NCBI RefSeq assembly: GCF_036785885.1
Contig: NC_092320.1
Location: 14,695,557-14,759,556 of the forward strand
DNA length: 64,000 nucleotides
From: Coffea arabica
Lineage: Eukaryota > Streptophyta > Magnoliopsida > Gentianales > Rubiaceae
Direction of reading: 5' to 3'
The translations under genes and the position numbers were made by a program. This document shows, in pieces, positions 21,508-34,089 of the stretch (its first letter is position 1; every line of letters begins with the position of its first letter). A model generated the notes under the pieces. It worked only from the letters and a program-made list of their open reading frames with translations, was not told the origin of the DNA and searched no databases.

Positions 21508-24415
21508 AAGTTCACCCTTTGCTGGGAAGGGCCAAATTTGCAGGACTCATTTTCTTTCTTGTTTTTTCTTTTATTCCTAATACTGGCATTAACTAGCTAA
21601 CATTATTAATCGACAGTCCAAACATCTCTATAGGTGTATAAAGGTAGTTGTCTGTATATTTGACTGACTTTGTTGGTAAAAATAACCATGACCCCCTTAA
21701 CCAGTGAAGAGAACAGCCAAGATAGCCACTCCAAGTAAAAGGATTTCAACCAGTGAAAGTGTTTACACTTTGTAGCGCAAATGTCCTCGAGATTATAACA
21801 TCATACGAATTTGCATCTTACCGCAACTGATTAAGGATTACAATGAAAGTCTGCCTCCGCATAATCAAGAAACATCAAGACTGAGGCAAGACCCTCTAGA
21901 GTCCAGATAGCAAGACAAGATACTGAAAGGAAATGCAGCAAGAATGGTTCAAGCAGAAATGCAAAGTGACAAATTGCAGTAATTCCAAGTATTAAACATA
22001 CTAACAGGAATGCCACAGATTTAACAATAAACATTTTAGGCATTTACACACGCTCATAGTGCAATTACTGGACCATATGGAGGGGCAAAGGTCCCTGACA
22101 TTTGGTCTGAAGTCTATTATGTGCCCACGTCGATGTCATACCTCACTTCCCTATCTGAGCCCATCTTCCAATTGTACAAAGTCCAAACTTGCAAGATAGA
22201 GCATTGACACTTGAGTCTTTAGACTATTTCTGGGACTGCCCCATATCCAAGAAAACAGCATCAGGCATGCAAATCAGTTTCATTTTCATAGTTCAACAAT
22301 TAAGAAGAAATCTTAATCGTTAGGAGAGAAGCATGACGGAATAACAAAGTATTAAAAAATGCGTTACAGATAAGCATTCCATTCCAGTAGCAAGAAGTCC
22401 TGATCTCCCAAAATAAGGATATTCACTGGCAGATTGCCCTTAGATACAGGACAGTTGTACTCTCAGCCCATGGATACCCTTGGATGCTGGCACTCCACAG
22501 ACCGCAATTTTTTGATTGTCTAGCAAAGAATTTTTCTTGACAAAGGTGACAGCCAAGGAAGAGAAAAATTCACCATATATGCAGGATTTTAGCCTGAAAA
22601 TATTTGATATTTTTTACGTGCACCAATTGACAATACCGCGTGATGCACAGATATCAATGAAGTACATGAGATGAATTATTGAAATGATGGCAGGTTATTA
22701 GTACTGTTGTGCCCTTTCTGCTACCAAACCCCCAAAAACAACAATGAGTTTGTACATCTAAGGGTGATCATGGCCTATTCAAACTCTTTTTTCAACCGGT
22801 AACAGCATTTTCATTAAAAAAGCAACCATACAAAGGTTTAATCAACTGGATCAACTGCTCCTGCATCTTCTTTGACTAAATTGGTCAGTCAAACTGGGAC
22901 GGAATCCCTCCAACCAATTTCACCTGCAATGGGTATGGCAAACTTGCTACCATGCTTTAGTATATCTTCTAGAAGTGCGCGAATCAGTGGATCTCCTGTA
23001 CTTTCATCTGCTAGCAATCATGGCTGCTAGCAATCATGGCCTATTCAATGTCCTATTAAATACTACTATAAGTCTAGTAATTTGGCATAGACGACGGGGA
23101 GCTGTATCCTCCACAACAACGGCAAAAGGTGGCTATTTTAACTTATGAAGGAAATATATTGCTACGTACATCAAATATTATCAATCCAAACAAACATATT
23201 AATATCAATCCAAAGCTATCAAATATTATGGTGGGTAACTCTTACGTCTAATAAGAGTAAGGAAAGACCTACTACCATTAAGTAACGGTGAATGGTTATT
23301 TCTATTATTTTGCATGATGTCACGTGGTGTATATAATTCACTCATATTAGCGTTTGTTGAAAAAAAAAAAAGAAAATATATATATAATTCACTCAATGCT
23401 TTCTCTTGGTCCTAATAGTCAATGATAATTTTGAAATTATTGCTATCAGCTGAAATTTTTTGTTTTTTGTTCAAGTAATTAAGTGTAAATATATTTCTCG
23501 CATGACAATTTATTACCTTGTTAAATAAAAAAAAAACTAGAAATTAGTGCTTATGTCATTCTCGTTAAAAACTTTTAAGAGAAAGTGTTTGCACTTACAA
23601 TATCTATACTATATATAAAATTGAAAGTTTAAGTTTCGGTGTAAAAATTTTTTTGTCACTTTTTCAACTCCCATCATTCTTCTCCCATACTACAGCCAAG
23701 GACTTAAACTGACTTGCCGAAGCTCATGAGTTTGAGACCTTGAGACGATGAAAAACTTGGGCTTGGAGGTGGGTTCAAGTCTATTGAAGTCCAAATTTAG
23801 TGGTTGAAGTTTTGTTGGATAAATAGTGGACGTTCAATAAGAAGTTCTGCACCAAATTTCTGGCACTCGAAAAATGCGCATGCTCGCTCGCTTATCTATC
23901 ACCTGAATTTGGGTACGTTTTGTAAAATAAAAATCTGAAAACTGAAATTTAAAATCGGATACCTGAATTAGTGAAGTTACTGAATTGTTAGGTATTAAAT
24001 CTGATACATTTGAATACATATCACATTAAGTGATAAGCACATATTTTTTTTTTGGAGTAAATTTGCCTAGAAAATTTAATGTCATTTAATTAATTTATAT
24101 AGTCTATTTTTTATTATCAAATGCATCTAAACATGTTAAGATTTGAATTCATTAAATTTAAATGTCGAATTAAGTTATCAAATACAGCCTTTGGTTCTTC
24201 AATGCATTGAAAGGAAAAACTAAAAAGCTAATTAAAAAAAACTAATATACCATGAAGTTATCCTAGAAATGAGGCTACCAACAATTAATTACACGCAGTA
24301 AGCATTATGCTCTTTTTTCTTGGTTGGCTGCTGCCTAAACGAACAAACAAACAAACCCAAAAAAGGAACATCTCAAATTCTCAATCTCCACTGAACAAAG
24401 TACTATCACATAATG
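21508..24415. other. Intergenic, no recognised gene
   Basis: Mostly AT-rich spacer. A hydrophobic minus-strand frame at 21831-22043 and a plausible open segment at about 22890-23015 on the minus strand (DPLIRALLEDILKHGSKFA) were noted but match no family I recognise. The stretch at about 23830-24195 ends in ttatcaaatacagcc, typical of hAT-like MITE ends, but its partner end was not found. Confidence 0.35.
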
Positions 24416-24665
24416 CACTAATTGATACACAGAATCCGGTCAAAAACTGTGTACTATTTATTACTTATTGGATGTGCACACAAACGAACAAATTCAGATG
24501 ATTGGTTCAAGATTTCTAGATAACATTTTTTTTTCTCTAAGCACAATCAGAAAGCAAATTCAAAATGCAATTTTCAACAACCCGAAATTTGGTCAACTCC
24601 TTCAAAAACCACAAATGTGCCGTGTCCAAAAGAGCAACAAATAGAACCAGTTTCTTTGTATAGTA

Positions 24666-25000
24666 CTTTCAACGAAGAAATCAGAATTAAATTACCAACC
24701 CTTAATCCCAGGTAAACCTCAAAAGCCGGCAACTCTTGAGGCCACCCAGGGAACTAATAACCTAACTCTCAACCCCCCTTTGATCGATGTGGGATTCTTG
24801 TGGTAAGGCCAGGGAGGCCTCTGCTACTAAAGGTGTACTAACCCCCAAGACATTCGGAAACCTCACCACTCGTTTCTTTTTCTTTCAACGAAAAAATCAG
24901 AATTAAATTACTAACCCTGAATCCCAAATAAACCTCAAAAGCCGGCAACTCTTGAGACCACCCAGGGAACTAATAACCTAACCCTCAACCCCCTTTGAAA
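24666..25000 (+). repeat. Direct repeat, period 216 bp
   Basis: About 115 bp starting ctttcaacgaa at about 24667 recurs at about 24883, including the block gccggcaactcttgag and caccccagggaa-like text. About 100 bp of unique sequence separates the copies. Confidence 0.8.
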
Positions 25001-26186
25001 AAATGATCAACTTATGTATAATGACAAAAATATGTATGTTATTGTAATGATAGCTACTGATATGTACTTAATATGTTACAATTGACCATCGTTTCAATAA
25101 ATTTTATAAAAAACAAAGATACAATAACATGTATATGTTTAATAGAATGCCCACAAAATAAGGAAATACAGACCAAAAAAGAAACAAATATAAGAGAAAA
25201 GGGACGGCATTGCCATTGGCACATATAACAACCAAAGTGATTAGCTAAAAGCTTAATTTTTATATTTCAAAGGGTGGATAATAGTGTTTGAAATTTATAA
25301 TAGATCCACCTTTCTTATTTTGTATGTCCATCTTAGACCATTATAGGCTATGGAACACCATGAATTTTATTAAGAAAGCTCAAAAAGTGAAAAAAAAAAA
25401 AAAAAACATTGTCACAAAAAATGATGTATGTAAATGAAGTCAAATCTAGGTTGAGAACTATAAAAAATCGTTAGTTAAAAACAATCATTCAAACACCATT
25501 AGCCCCAGGAAGAATTGTTAATCATTTCATTTAGCCTAAATTATGTGATAAATCATTGATTAAAACCAGGGCAGAAGTGCCCAAAATCTCCTTTATCCGC
25601 ATGGTGCTCCTAACATCTATTCGCAGCATTGTGGTCGTCCCATCAATGGAAGCTCTTAATTGAAATTGGAACGCTCAAATTTTGTAAATGGAGGCCCTAC
25701 AAAATACTAGTGTTCTTGATTTGCACATGCCTATTTCCTGATTGGTTGCCCTTTGTAAATGGAAGCAGGACTATCTTCATCAGCTATATAAACACGTTAA
25801 TGGATTCATGGATGTATTCATCTTTTATGGTCAAATTGAGACTGAGTCAATACAATCACTTTATTGGATGTACAATCCAACAAAGTCAGATGATTGATCT
25901 GGATATAGTACATCAAGTTTCTCTGTTGGGAAATTAGAATGCAATTTTTGACTATGAAGTGCCAAAATTTGTCAACTCCTCCTAAAAAGAATTGTTGGAA
26001 ATCTGCCTTTCCTTCCGGAGAAGTTACAGGCGTATTAAACTCTTATATTAAAGCCCAAAATCATAATTGATTTTGCTTCAGGGGTTGAATTCTAAATGCT
26101 ACTGTAGAATTCCGCTGTAAATAGGGTTTATGGAATCCATTGAGAAAATATGTTCAAAATAATCTCATGGGTTATCATCACCAGAA

Positions 26187-26380
26187 GCCCCCACGGGATA
26201 ACTCGAGCGGTTCGCTCCCCCTCTTTAGGGTATGGCGACCTTCCTGGCAACCAGGATTCGAGTCCCACTGTTAACACGTTCGGGGGATGGGGCCTCTCCA
26301 CCCGGGTCGGAATGAGATTAGTCGAGCCCCGTAAAGATTGACCTGAACACCCACTCCGTCAGAAAAAAAAAAAAAAAAAA
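26187..26380 (+). mobile_element. tRNA-derived SINE with 17-bp target duplication
   Basis: The head contains gataactcgagcggtt (A box) and ggattcgagtcccactg (B box), followed by a body and an 18-base poly(A). It is flanked by perfect copies of ggttatcatcaccagaa at 26170-26186 and 26381-26397. This is a textbook young SINE, of a different family from the 8319/41687 pair. Confidence 0.92.
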
Positions 26381-26723
26381 GGTTATCATCACCAGAACAG
26401 CAAATATAACTAATTTCAACACCATGTCCAAATGCGCAAATCTGGTGGCGGTGGCCAGGACTTGAAAATTTACAGCCTGTTTCGTTGGGGAGTTGCGCAC
26501 CCCTCAATGGGAATGGGAATGAGAGAGTAATGATTATCATTGATGGTGTTTGGCACACCAACAAAGTCAGATGAATGATCTGGATACATCAAGTTTCCCT
26601 GTTGGGTAATTAAAATGCAAATTTTTGACTGTAAAGTGCCAAACTTTGGTCAACTCCTCCTGCAAAGAATTGTTGGAAATCTGCCTTTCCTTCCGGAGAA
26701 GTTATAGGCGGATTAAACTCTTA

Positions 26724-27052
26724 CTCCCTCCGTCCCACTTTAATAGTCCTGTTTTTCTTTTTCTTCCGTCCCAAATTGTAATCCACTTTTCAATTGAAGA
26801 ATATAGTTGTATTTTAATTTTCCTAAAATACCCTTATTCAATGTAAGTTGTTGTTATTATTAACCTACCACATTTAATGAGAATTGACTCTTTTTTTACC
26901 ATCAATTCAAGTTCCCATAAAGTTGTACTCTATTTAATGTGAGGATATTTTAAAAAAATAGCAATCTAAATTTACTTTTCCAATAAAGTTAACTACTTTT
27001 TCTTAAACTGTGTGAAAAAAGAAACAGGACTATCAAAGTGGGACGGAGGGAG
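26724..27052. mobile_element. Stowaway (Tc1/mariner) MITE
   Basis: The ends ctccctccgtcccactttaa and its inverted partner at 27030-27052 (ending gtgggacggagggag) are the Stowaway signature, with TA target duplications at 26722-26723 and 27053-27054. At 329 bp it is non-coding. The related duplicate near 26029-26045 shows the site without it. Confidence 0.95.
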
Positions 27053-27527
27053 TATATTAAAGCCTAAAGGCATTGCTTTTGCATCAGTGGTTGAATAATC
27101 AGTTTCTTAGTTGATTACTACATAACACTTCAAAATTTATTATTTTGATACAAGATTTTTCTCAGGTTGATTTTCTATTGTTTTTTCTTCATACTGTAAT
27201 AACTAAATTTATGATGATAAATTATGTACAATAATAGAAATGTGCATGCTTTAGTTTACCGTCCCAAATTAATTTCATGACAGCTGCTAACGCAACTCTA
27301 ATCGATTTGTTACGGCTTACAGTTTTAAAGAATTTTACAAAACCAGAAAACTGTAAAGGTAAAATTATACGATCATGTTTAACAAGAAAATGACGGAAGT
27401 AGTTGGTATAGACTTTGTTACTAAAATATTCGATAACATTAATAAATGCGCAGAAAATAAGGAAATAGAGACAAAAAAAAGGAAAAAGGACACAAACAAA
27501 AAAAAGGAAGAGGAACGACGTTGACAT

Positions 27528-28743
27528 TAGGGGTGGGAAAAAAATCTGCCGAACCCGATCTGATTCGATCCGATCTGAAATATAGAATGTCCGATCCAAT
27601 TTTTCTTAATGGGATAGATGAGGGTTGGGTACCCGCGAAAAACATATACGGATACGGATCAGAAAAATAAAAACCCGCGGGTACCCGACCCACAGGGTAT
27701 ATTATATAAATATTAAAAAATTAGGAATCATTTTATAATTTTATAATTTTTAATCCTAAATGTAAGTGGAGTGGCTCACAGTCTCATATTCTAATATCAT
27801 ATAATCCGTCTCTCCTCATACTGTTTGAAGAGAGCGAATATTTTCGGTAAAACCTGAATCAAATGAACAAAATGAAGAAAAATTTATGAAACTCTATCAT
27901 AAAAATTGTTCATCCCTTTGATCCTTTTCATTTTTATTCTACCTCCATCGATCTTTCCTGCAAATATTTCATCAATTCAATCAAAGATTTGTGTTTGGAG
28001 TTCCAATTTTCTGTTAGCTAGATAATTAAAACATTTGCATCTTTCATTTATTTATTTATTTGATTTATTTTATTGTAATTATGTCTCTTAAATTTGTCTC
28101 TTTTATCTTAGTGCAAGAAATTTATTTTTCTTTTTCACCACCTTTAATGCCATAAGGTCTATTCCAAAGATGTAAGGAAATTGGGAAAGATTTTTCAAGC
28201 TTATTTTGGTTATACTTTTTCCAAAAATAATTAACTCTGTTCAATACTTTTCCGGACTTGATTCCACAGTCGACTCATTTAGGATGCAGTCTTATACCAT
28301 AACATCCTTAAGAAAGTTGGAGAAATTGTCAGATACTTATTATCCTTGTGTTTGTTGTGTTGTAGAAGAATGAAATGTGTGAGAATGGTGATGTTCAAAA
28401 TTAACATGAAATTTCGTTTTGTCTATTAGATAATATAATTCTAATATGTACTAAATTGATGAGATCGATTTGATTGTTAGATGAAATATGTGAGAATGGT
28501 GATGTATAGACTTTGTTTACAATATCTCTACCAATATTAATTGAAAAATATGTTTTTTTTAATCAAAAAATATGTTGATATTAAGTGCAAAACAATTTTT
28601 TATTGGAATTTTTTTTAGGAGCGGGTACCCTATGACCCGCCCCTTTTTTCGGGTGTTTAGGGTCATAAAATGGCTGATCCGATATATTAGAGTTGGGTTA
28701 GTTAAATCATGTTAGGACGGGTACCCAACCGTACCCACCCCTA
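27528..28743. mobile_element. hAT-type non-autonomous element, 1,216 bp
   Basis: Ends taggggtggg and cccaccccta form a perfect 10-bp inverted repeat, and gttgacat at 27520-27527 and 28744-28751 is a perfect 8-bp target duplication. Subterminal gggtaccc-rich blocks occur at both ends, and the centre is AT-rich with no transposase. The related block near 25205-25230 is the empty site. Confidence 0.9.
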
Positions 28744-28751
28744 GTTGACAT

Positions 28752-30137
28752 TGACACATATAATTTTAAGATTTCTAGTAAAATGTGGAACAAGGACCAA
28801 AGAGATCAGCTAAAAGATACTGCTTTTACTTGTCACCAACTATACATGCTGAATCTTCTCTGCAGTAACCATACAACAGCTTAATTAAGACAATCACAAG
28901 AAACAAAACTAAAGGATAATATGTTTCTAGATGCATGTCTTTATCAGAATAAAGTATGCCCCTCTAACTAAACATATGAAGAAGCTCGAAAAACATCCAC
29001 AAATTTACTGAAGTTTTTTTGACATGAAAATAACTAATTGTAGGAGTAATTTTTCAATGTTCTTGTTTATTTATTTTAATTTTTTTCTATGTAGCTCAAT
29101 TGTTGTTAAAAAAGAACTGCAAAATGATTCTCCTATACACACTTTCTTCTTAGGAATATTTTTGCAAACTATTTATTTACTAGTTGACATGGTGTAAAAA
29201 TGAAAATAATCTAGTTGATTACATGGGGTTGAAAAATAAATTAAGTTACTTGATACTCGAATCAAATTTGGTTCGATAAGAATTCGTTCGAGTTTGGCCT
29301 GCTAGTTAATCAAACTAAGTCGGAACAGCAATTCATGTTTGATAAACTTTCAAGTTTGTTTTGAGTTCGGTTTGATTAGCATATATGTAAAATTTACATG
29401 TTAAAAGTTCAAGTTACTCGAATCCAACTCGAGTTTGGCTCAATAAAAATTGTTTCGAACTTGTCTCGAGAAATAAATAAATTAAATTTGAACAAAGTTT
29501 CTAAACTCGTCAAAATAATCAAAGAAATTTGAACATTAGAACGTTAACTTGGTTAAACTCGTTTACATCATATGATTATAGAGTATAGGTTTTTGTTTTT
29601 CAACAAACGCTATGGAGGATTATAATCTTGAATATACAACTTGATGTATCACATGACTTTGAGACTTCTCAAGTGATGAACTCTAATTAAAAAAAAAAAA
29701 ATGCAAGAGAAGCGAAAGAAATTAATGGGCGAAAATTCAAAGCGCAAAGATGAAAACTTCTGCAATTATCTTGCACTTTCGCTTCAAAGTTATGAAACCG
29801 TTTCCACTTGAACAACATATCATCCCGGTTGAAAAAGACCTCAAACGTACTTCCTAGAGATGCATTTGCAACAATATATTTCAAACCTATGGACGGTTTT
29901 TTCTAGGAATACTTTTGGAAGGTGTATTGACTTTCACATAAACATAAAGAAAACCCCCCACGGAATTGGCGCCATACTTTCCACAATCTAGAAAGTGGCA
30001 AATCGCGTAATTGGAATGAACTAATGTCTTCACAGTAATTTCACATAATTGGTAACAAGTGATTATATTTGTTCTGATGAACCAGATTTGCAACATTAAT
30101 TGTCGCAATCACCCGATACTCTTTTTTACAGGGAATA
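28752..30137. other. Intergenic, degraded repeats
   Basis: No gene. Around 29240-29560 cgagtttgg-type words repeat in both orientations, resembling old hAT elements of the same style as 30986-31514. Confidence 0.4.
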
Positions 30138-30985
30138 CTCACTCAATATATAGGATGATGATGTTGGGTTGAATATTTCATTTTCTAGAGGGAATGCTCA
30201 ATATTGGTTGTGATGCTAGGTTGAATATGTCACATTCCCATACAACCATCCATTGACTTTTGGGTTTTTAAAAATCTCTTATCTTTATTTCAAAGTTTTT
30301 AATGATATATTTACTGATTACGGCCACGGTGAGAAGCTTTGGCGTTGCCGTTGACTGAATAATATACATCACATGCGCTTATGCTTGCATCAAAAGGTCT
30401 AAATTGCGGAGTCATACTTTGCTTCTGTTCAGATCAGATATATTCAACAGGCCATTTATGGTGCTGGCAGCTACCCAAGCAATAATGTCAACTATTCCAG
30501 AAGGATAACCCAAATGATCATTCTTCAAAGAGAATTTTCTTGCGTGGAAATTTATACTTATTCCAGCCTGTTTCTCAATCTCGATGCCTGAGGAAATAAT
30601 GCACCAGCATTTAGTTGAAAAAAAAAATTGCTTTTGTTGTAAGTATCTTCGTGAAAAAATAGATGTTCTTGCAATATTTGGATTTCCAAGAAAACAAGGA
30701 AGAAGTAATTATCGATGTTATCAAATGGAAAAAATAAAAAATAAAAAGCATAAGATTGATGCTAAGGCCACACCCTTGAATCCTGTTGCTTTTCATTTTT
30801 GTAATTCTATCAGGATTACATTTTTTTTTCTCAAAATATCTAGGACACAGACTTGATTTGTCTTTTCTACTCATCTTTTCATTTTTTGGATTTTTTTGGG
30901 TGGGAGTCCACTCCCGAATGCACAAACCAAAACTTTTGTTAGTGCTTCTTGTCTTGTCAATTTACATTGTTGTCATGCAACGCTT

Positions 30986-31277
30986 CAAGGTTGCAAACGG
31001 ATCGAATCGAGTCGAGTTTTGGCCTAATCGAGTCAAGTCTTAACATAATTTCATTTAACTCGATCTCGAGGAGCTGACAATTTTAAATTCAAGCTCGAGC
31101 TCGAAAAAAATAAAAAATAATTATTTTATTTTTTAAAAAATAAATAAAATAATATTTTTTCTTAATAAATAATAAAATATTAAGGATATATATGTAATTT
31201 TACTATTAAAATTAAAAAAATACAAAGTATATAAATACTTAAAATAAAAATAAAAAATATATATATACTTAAAATAA

Positions 31278-31357
<80 letters not shown>

Positions 31358-31514
31358 TCGAGCTCGCGAACCGACTCGCGAGCTAACGAGCTTAATATTT
31401 TGACATCGAGTTCGAGCTCGATTTCGACTCGAGCCAACTCGAACTCGACTCAAGCTCGATATTGATAGAACTCGAGTCAAGTTTGACGAGCGGTTCGGTT
31501 CGTTTGCAGCCCTA
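30986..31514. mobile_element. hAT-like element with a long (TA)n core
   Basis: The left caaggttgcaaacgga and the right end, reverse-complemented tagggctgcaaacgaacc, form imperfect hAT-style ends; the body is rich in gagctcgag words. It is absent at the equivalent place in unit B. A target duplication was not clear. Confidence 0.6.
31282..31356. repeat. (TA)n microsatellite, about 75 bp
   Basis: An uninterrupted alternating TA run inside the hAT-like element upstream of chitinase 1. It creates spurious open frames rich in Tyr and Ile. Confidence 0.97.
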
Positions 31515-32020
31515 CACGACAGTAATCAGTTAATGGCTTTGTAAATCATTAACATAGTTTAGATTGCAATAAATGTAGTAATATGCAAGATGAGACCGTG
31601 AAATGACTCAAACACAACAAGTTGAGTTTGTGTGTTTTTTTTTTTTGGGTTCTAACAAGAAGTTGAGTTGAAGTCCCAAAAAACACAATCATTAACCCAT
31701 CATGCCAATCGTGGCAATTTATCAGCCCACTATATCCACTTTTGAACGAGTCATCTAGGACGGCTCTGTCTGTATCAGCATGCGCTGAACAATACAAAAC
31801 TCAAATCGTCAAAGGCTTACAAATTTTCTTCCCTTCTCAACCTCAAGTGGATTAGCCTAATATCAAAAATTCAACCAATAGTGTAAATTCAGAATCCAAC
31901 CGCAATCCCTCTGGATCATGAAGCAGCCTCAAACACTATATATAACAGAATGCAAAAGCAATAAGATCCACAAAAACGAGAAATCATTGGCTATAACGGT
32001 TTCATCGAAAGCTCCATTTT

Positions 32021-32030
32021 CTATATATAG
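32021..32030 (+). promoter_or_regulatory. TATA box of chitinase 1
   Basis: ctatatatag lies about 40 bp before the ATG. The equivalent ttctatatatt stands at the same distance before chitinase 2, which supports its use. Confidence 0.6.
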
Positions 32031-32066
32031 GAAAACACGACAGAATTAGCCAGAAACAAAAACAAA

Positions 32067-34089
32067 ATGGGATCAGCTACCATGAAAGCTACTACTAGTA
32101 GTAGCATTTTTTGCACTTGTCTTTTATTCTTGATCATCAGCTTCAGCTCTAGCTATGCTAGCCCTTCATACTCCTCAAAGGCCATGAAGGGAGCTTACTA
32201 TCCCTCATGGAGAGTTGCAGATTTTCCACCATCCGCCATCGATACAACCTTATTCACTCACATCTACTACGCATTTCTCAACCCCAGTGCTTCAACTTTC
32301 GAGCTTGGCATAGATGCTTCAACAGCACAACTTCTCACCAACTTCACATCAACTCTTCACTCCAAAAATCCGCCAGTCAGGACACTTTTCTCCATTGGCG
32401 GAGGAGGCGATGATCCGACTGTATTTTCCCGCATGGCCTCGACTCCAGCCTCTCGCAGGAGCTTCATCCTCTCTACCATAGAAGTAGCAAGAAAATACGG
32501 GTTCGATGGATTCGATCTCGACTGGGAGTTCCCTCAAAACCCGCAGGAAATGAACGACTTAGGCAGCCTATTCGACGAATGGAGAGCTGAAATCGTAAAA
32601 GAATCCAAAGCAACACATCGACCTCAGCTCTTGCTCTCCGCAGCAGTTTATTTCTCTTCAACCTTTTTCCTAGCTGCTACGCCCAGAACTTACCCAATAG
32701 CCTCAATCAACAAGAATTTAGATTGGATCAATGCCATGTGCTACGATTATCATGGCGCCTGGGAACCTACAATCACAGGTTCCAATTCAGCATTATTTGA
32801 CCCCAAAAGTAACATCAGTACTAGCTATGGATTGGGATCTTGGCTCAAGGCAGGGATCTTGAGGAGCAAATTGGTGATGGGTTTGCCGCTTTATGGCAAA
32901 ACATGGACGCTAAAGGACCCTAGCGTCCATGGCGTGGGAGCTCCCGCAGTTGGTCTTGGTCCTGAGGGTGATGGTGGAAGGGGGATTTTGTTGTATTACC
33001 AGGTCGAGGAGTTTAATAAAAAGAACAATGCCACAGTTGGATTTGATGTGGCTACTGCGTCTACTTATTCATTTGCAGGAACTGTATGGGTTGGATATGA
33101 TGATAGTAGATCTACAGCAGCAAGGATTGGATATGCTCAGGCTCTCAGGATTCGTGGTTACTTCTTCTGGGCTTTGAGCTATGATCTGGACTGGAAAATA
33201 TCCAGAACAGGTACTTACTGCTTACCAATACTAGTATTTTGTATTACTTATTGGTCTCTTAATCTAAGTTTCACTTAATTTTGATGAATTATTATTAGTT
33301 TAAGTTTATGAATCTCCGAGTCCAGAATTTTGGTTCTCTCCATAATTCATACTCCTTTATAATCTATATAAAATGAAACCGTGGGTTATTTTCATAAGAA
33401 ACTAAGAAACCTCTTCCTTTTTTTTTTGTATCAATCTTAAAATGATAAATTTTCATTTATAGTACGTGGGAGAAGGAGATACAGATAGGAATATTCAAGA
33501 TTCATTCCATATTGTGGAGTTAGATGCTAGAGCATTAACTATTTATCTTTTAGGTGGCTAATTGAAAACTCTTCCGCAAGATATTTGGTCAGAAAATCAG
33601 GCTGTGTGGGACTGTAATAATGATAGTCCTTTTCTCAATTATTAGCTCTGCACATGAGGCTGAAAAAGATTTATTACTGCACAACTCGTCTGGCCAACTA
33701 AGATGATAAACAAGTATATATGGTGTTGCTTCTTCTTCTTCTTTTTTTTTCTTGCTGTTTTTAGCACTTTTTTGCACTATCAGAAACGGAGGCAATGGAA
33801 ATAAGAGTATTCAGTTGTCCTTCAGCTTAATTTCTTCTTTAAATCTAACGTACTAGTGCTCGAATTGAGACAATATAATATACCTTACACACTCTTGCAC
33901 ATTCAACATTAATGATTAATATACTACTACTTGAATAAAGCCAACAACTCAGACCAAGAAGGAACAAAACTTAAGTTTGACTGCTTCGTATTATTGCTTT
34001 TGCCTCAGGAATTAAAAGGTCATACTCCTAATTTACTTTCCCTGCCGTCCTATATGTATTTTGCAGCTTCCCACTTGTGGATTCATTGA
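32067..34089 (+). CDS. Secreted class V chitinase (GH18), chitinase 1
   Basis: Exon 1 is 32067-33210 and exon 2 is 34067-34089, joined by a GT-AG phase-1 intron of 856 bp; the product is 388 residues. A signal peptide (ends near SSSYA) is followed by a GH18 barrel with the SIGGG strand, the catalytic motif [17 protein letters not shown] and a late WVGYDD/FFWAL strand. The D-x-D-x-E residues are all present, so it should hydrolyse chitin or chitooligosaccharides in the apoplast or vacuole; plant class V enzymes act in defence. The 23-base last exon adds only ASHLWIH. If the intron were retained the frame would run on to 33278, so the short exon was chosen by homology to the four sister genes. 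It is the near-twin of chitinase 2. Confidence 0.92.

Larger units (their letters stand above)
24420..28830. repeat. Locally duplicated intergenic region (two or three diverged copies)
   Basis: Related segments occur at about 24420-24600, 25840-26095 and 26555-27095 (shared caacaaagtcagatga, ttggtcaactcct, ttccttccggagaagtta). A second block, 25140-25260, matches 27430-27520 plus 28744-28830 (shared aaaataaggaaata, acatataa, gctaaaag). The copies differ mainly by transposon insertions, so they preserve occupied and empty sites. Confidence 0.75.

Noticed and set aside
21831-22043. Hydrophobic 70-residue minus-strand frame
   Set aside because: No family resemblance, no neighbouring exons and low-complexity hydrophobic content; left as spacer.
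24307-24501. Small plus-strand frame
   Set aside because: AT-rich and partly within a locally duplicated non-coding block; not conserved between the copies.
31133-31480. Open frames rich in Tyr-Ile repeats
   Set aside because: They are translations of the (TA)n run and of gagctcgag words in a hAT-like element, not genes.
33211-33278. Chitinase 1 frame continuing past the splice donor
   Set aside because: All four sister genes splice at the same place to a short last exon; the read-through tail is not conserved.
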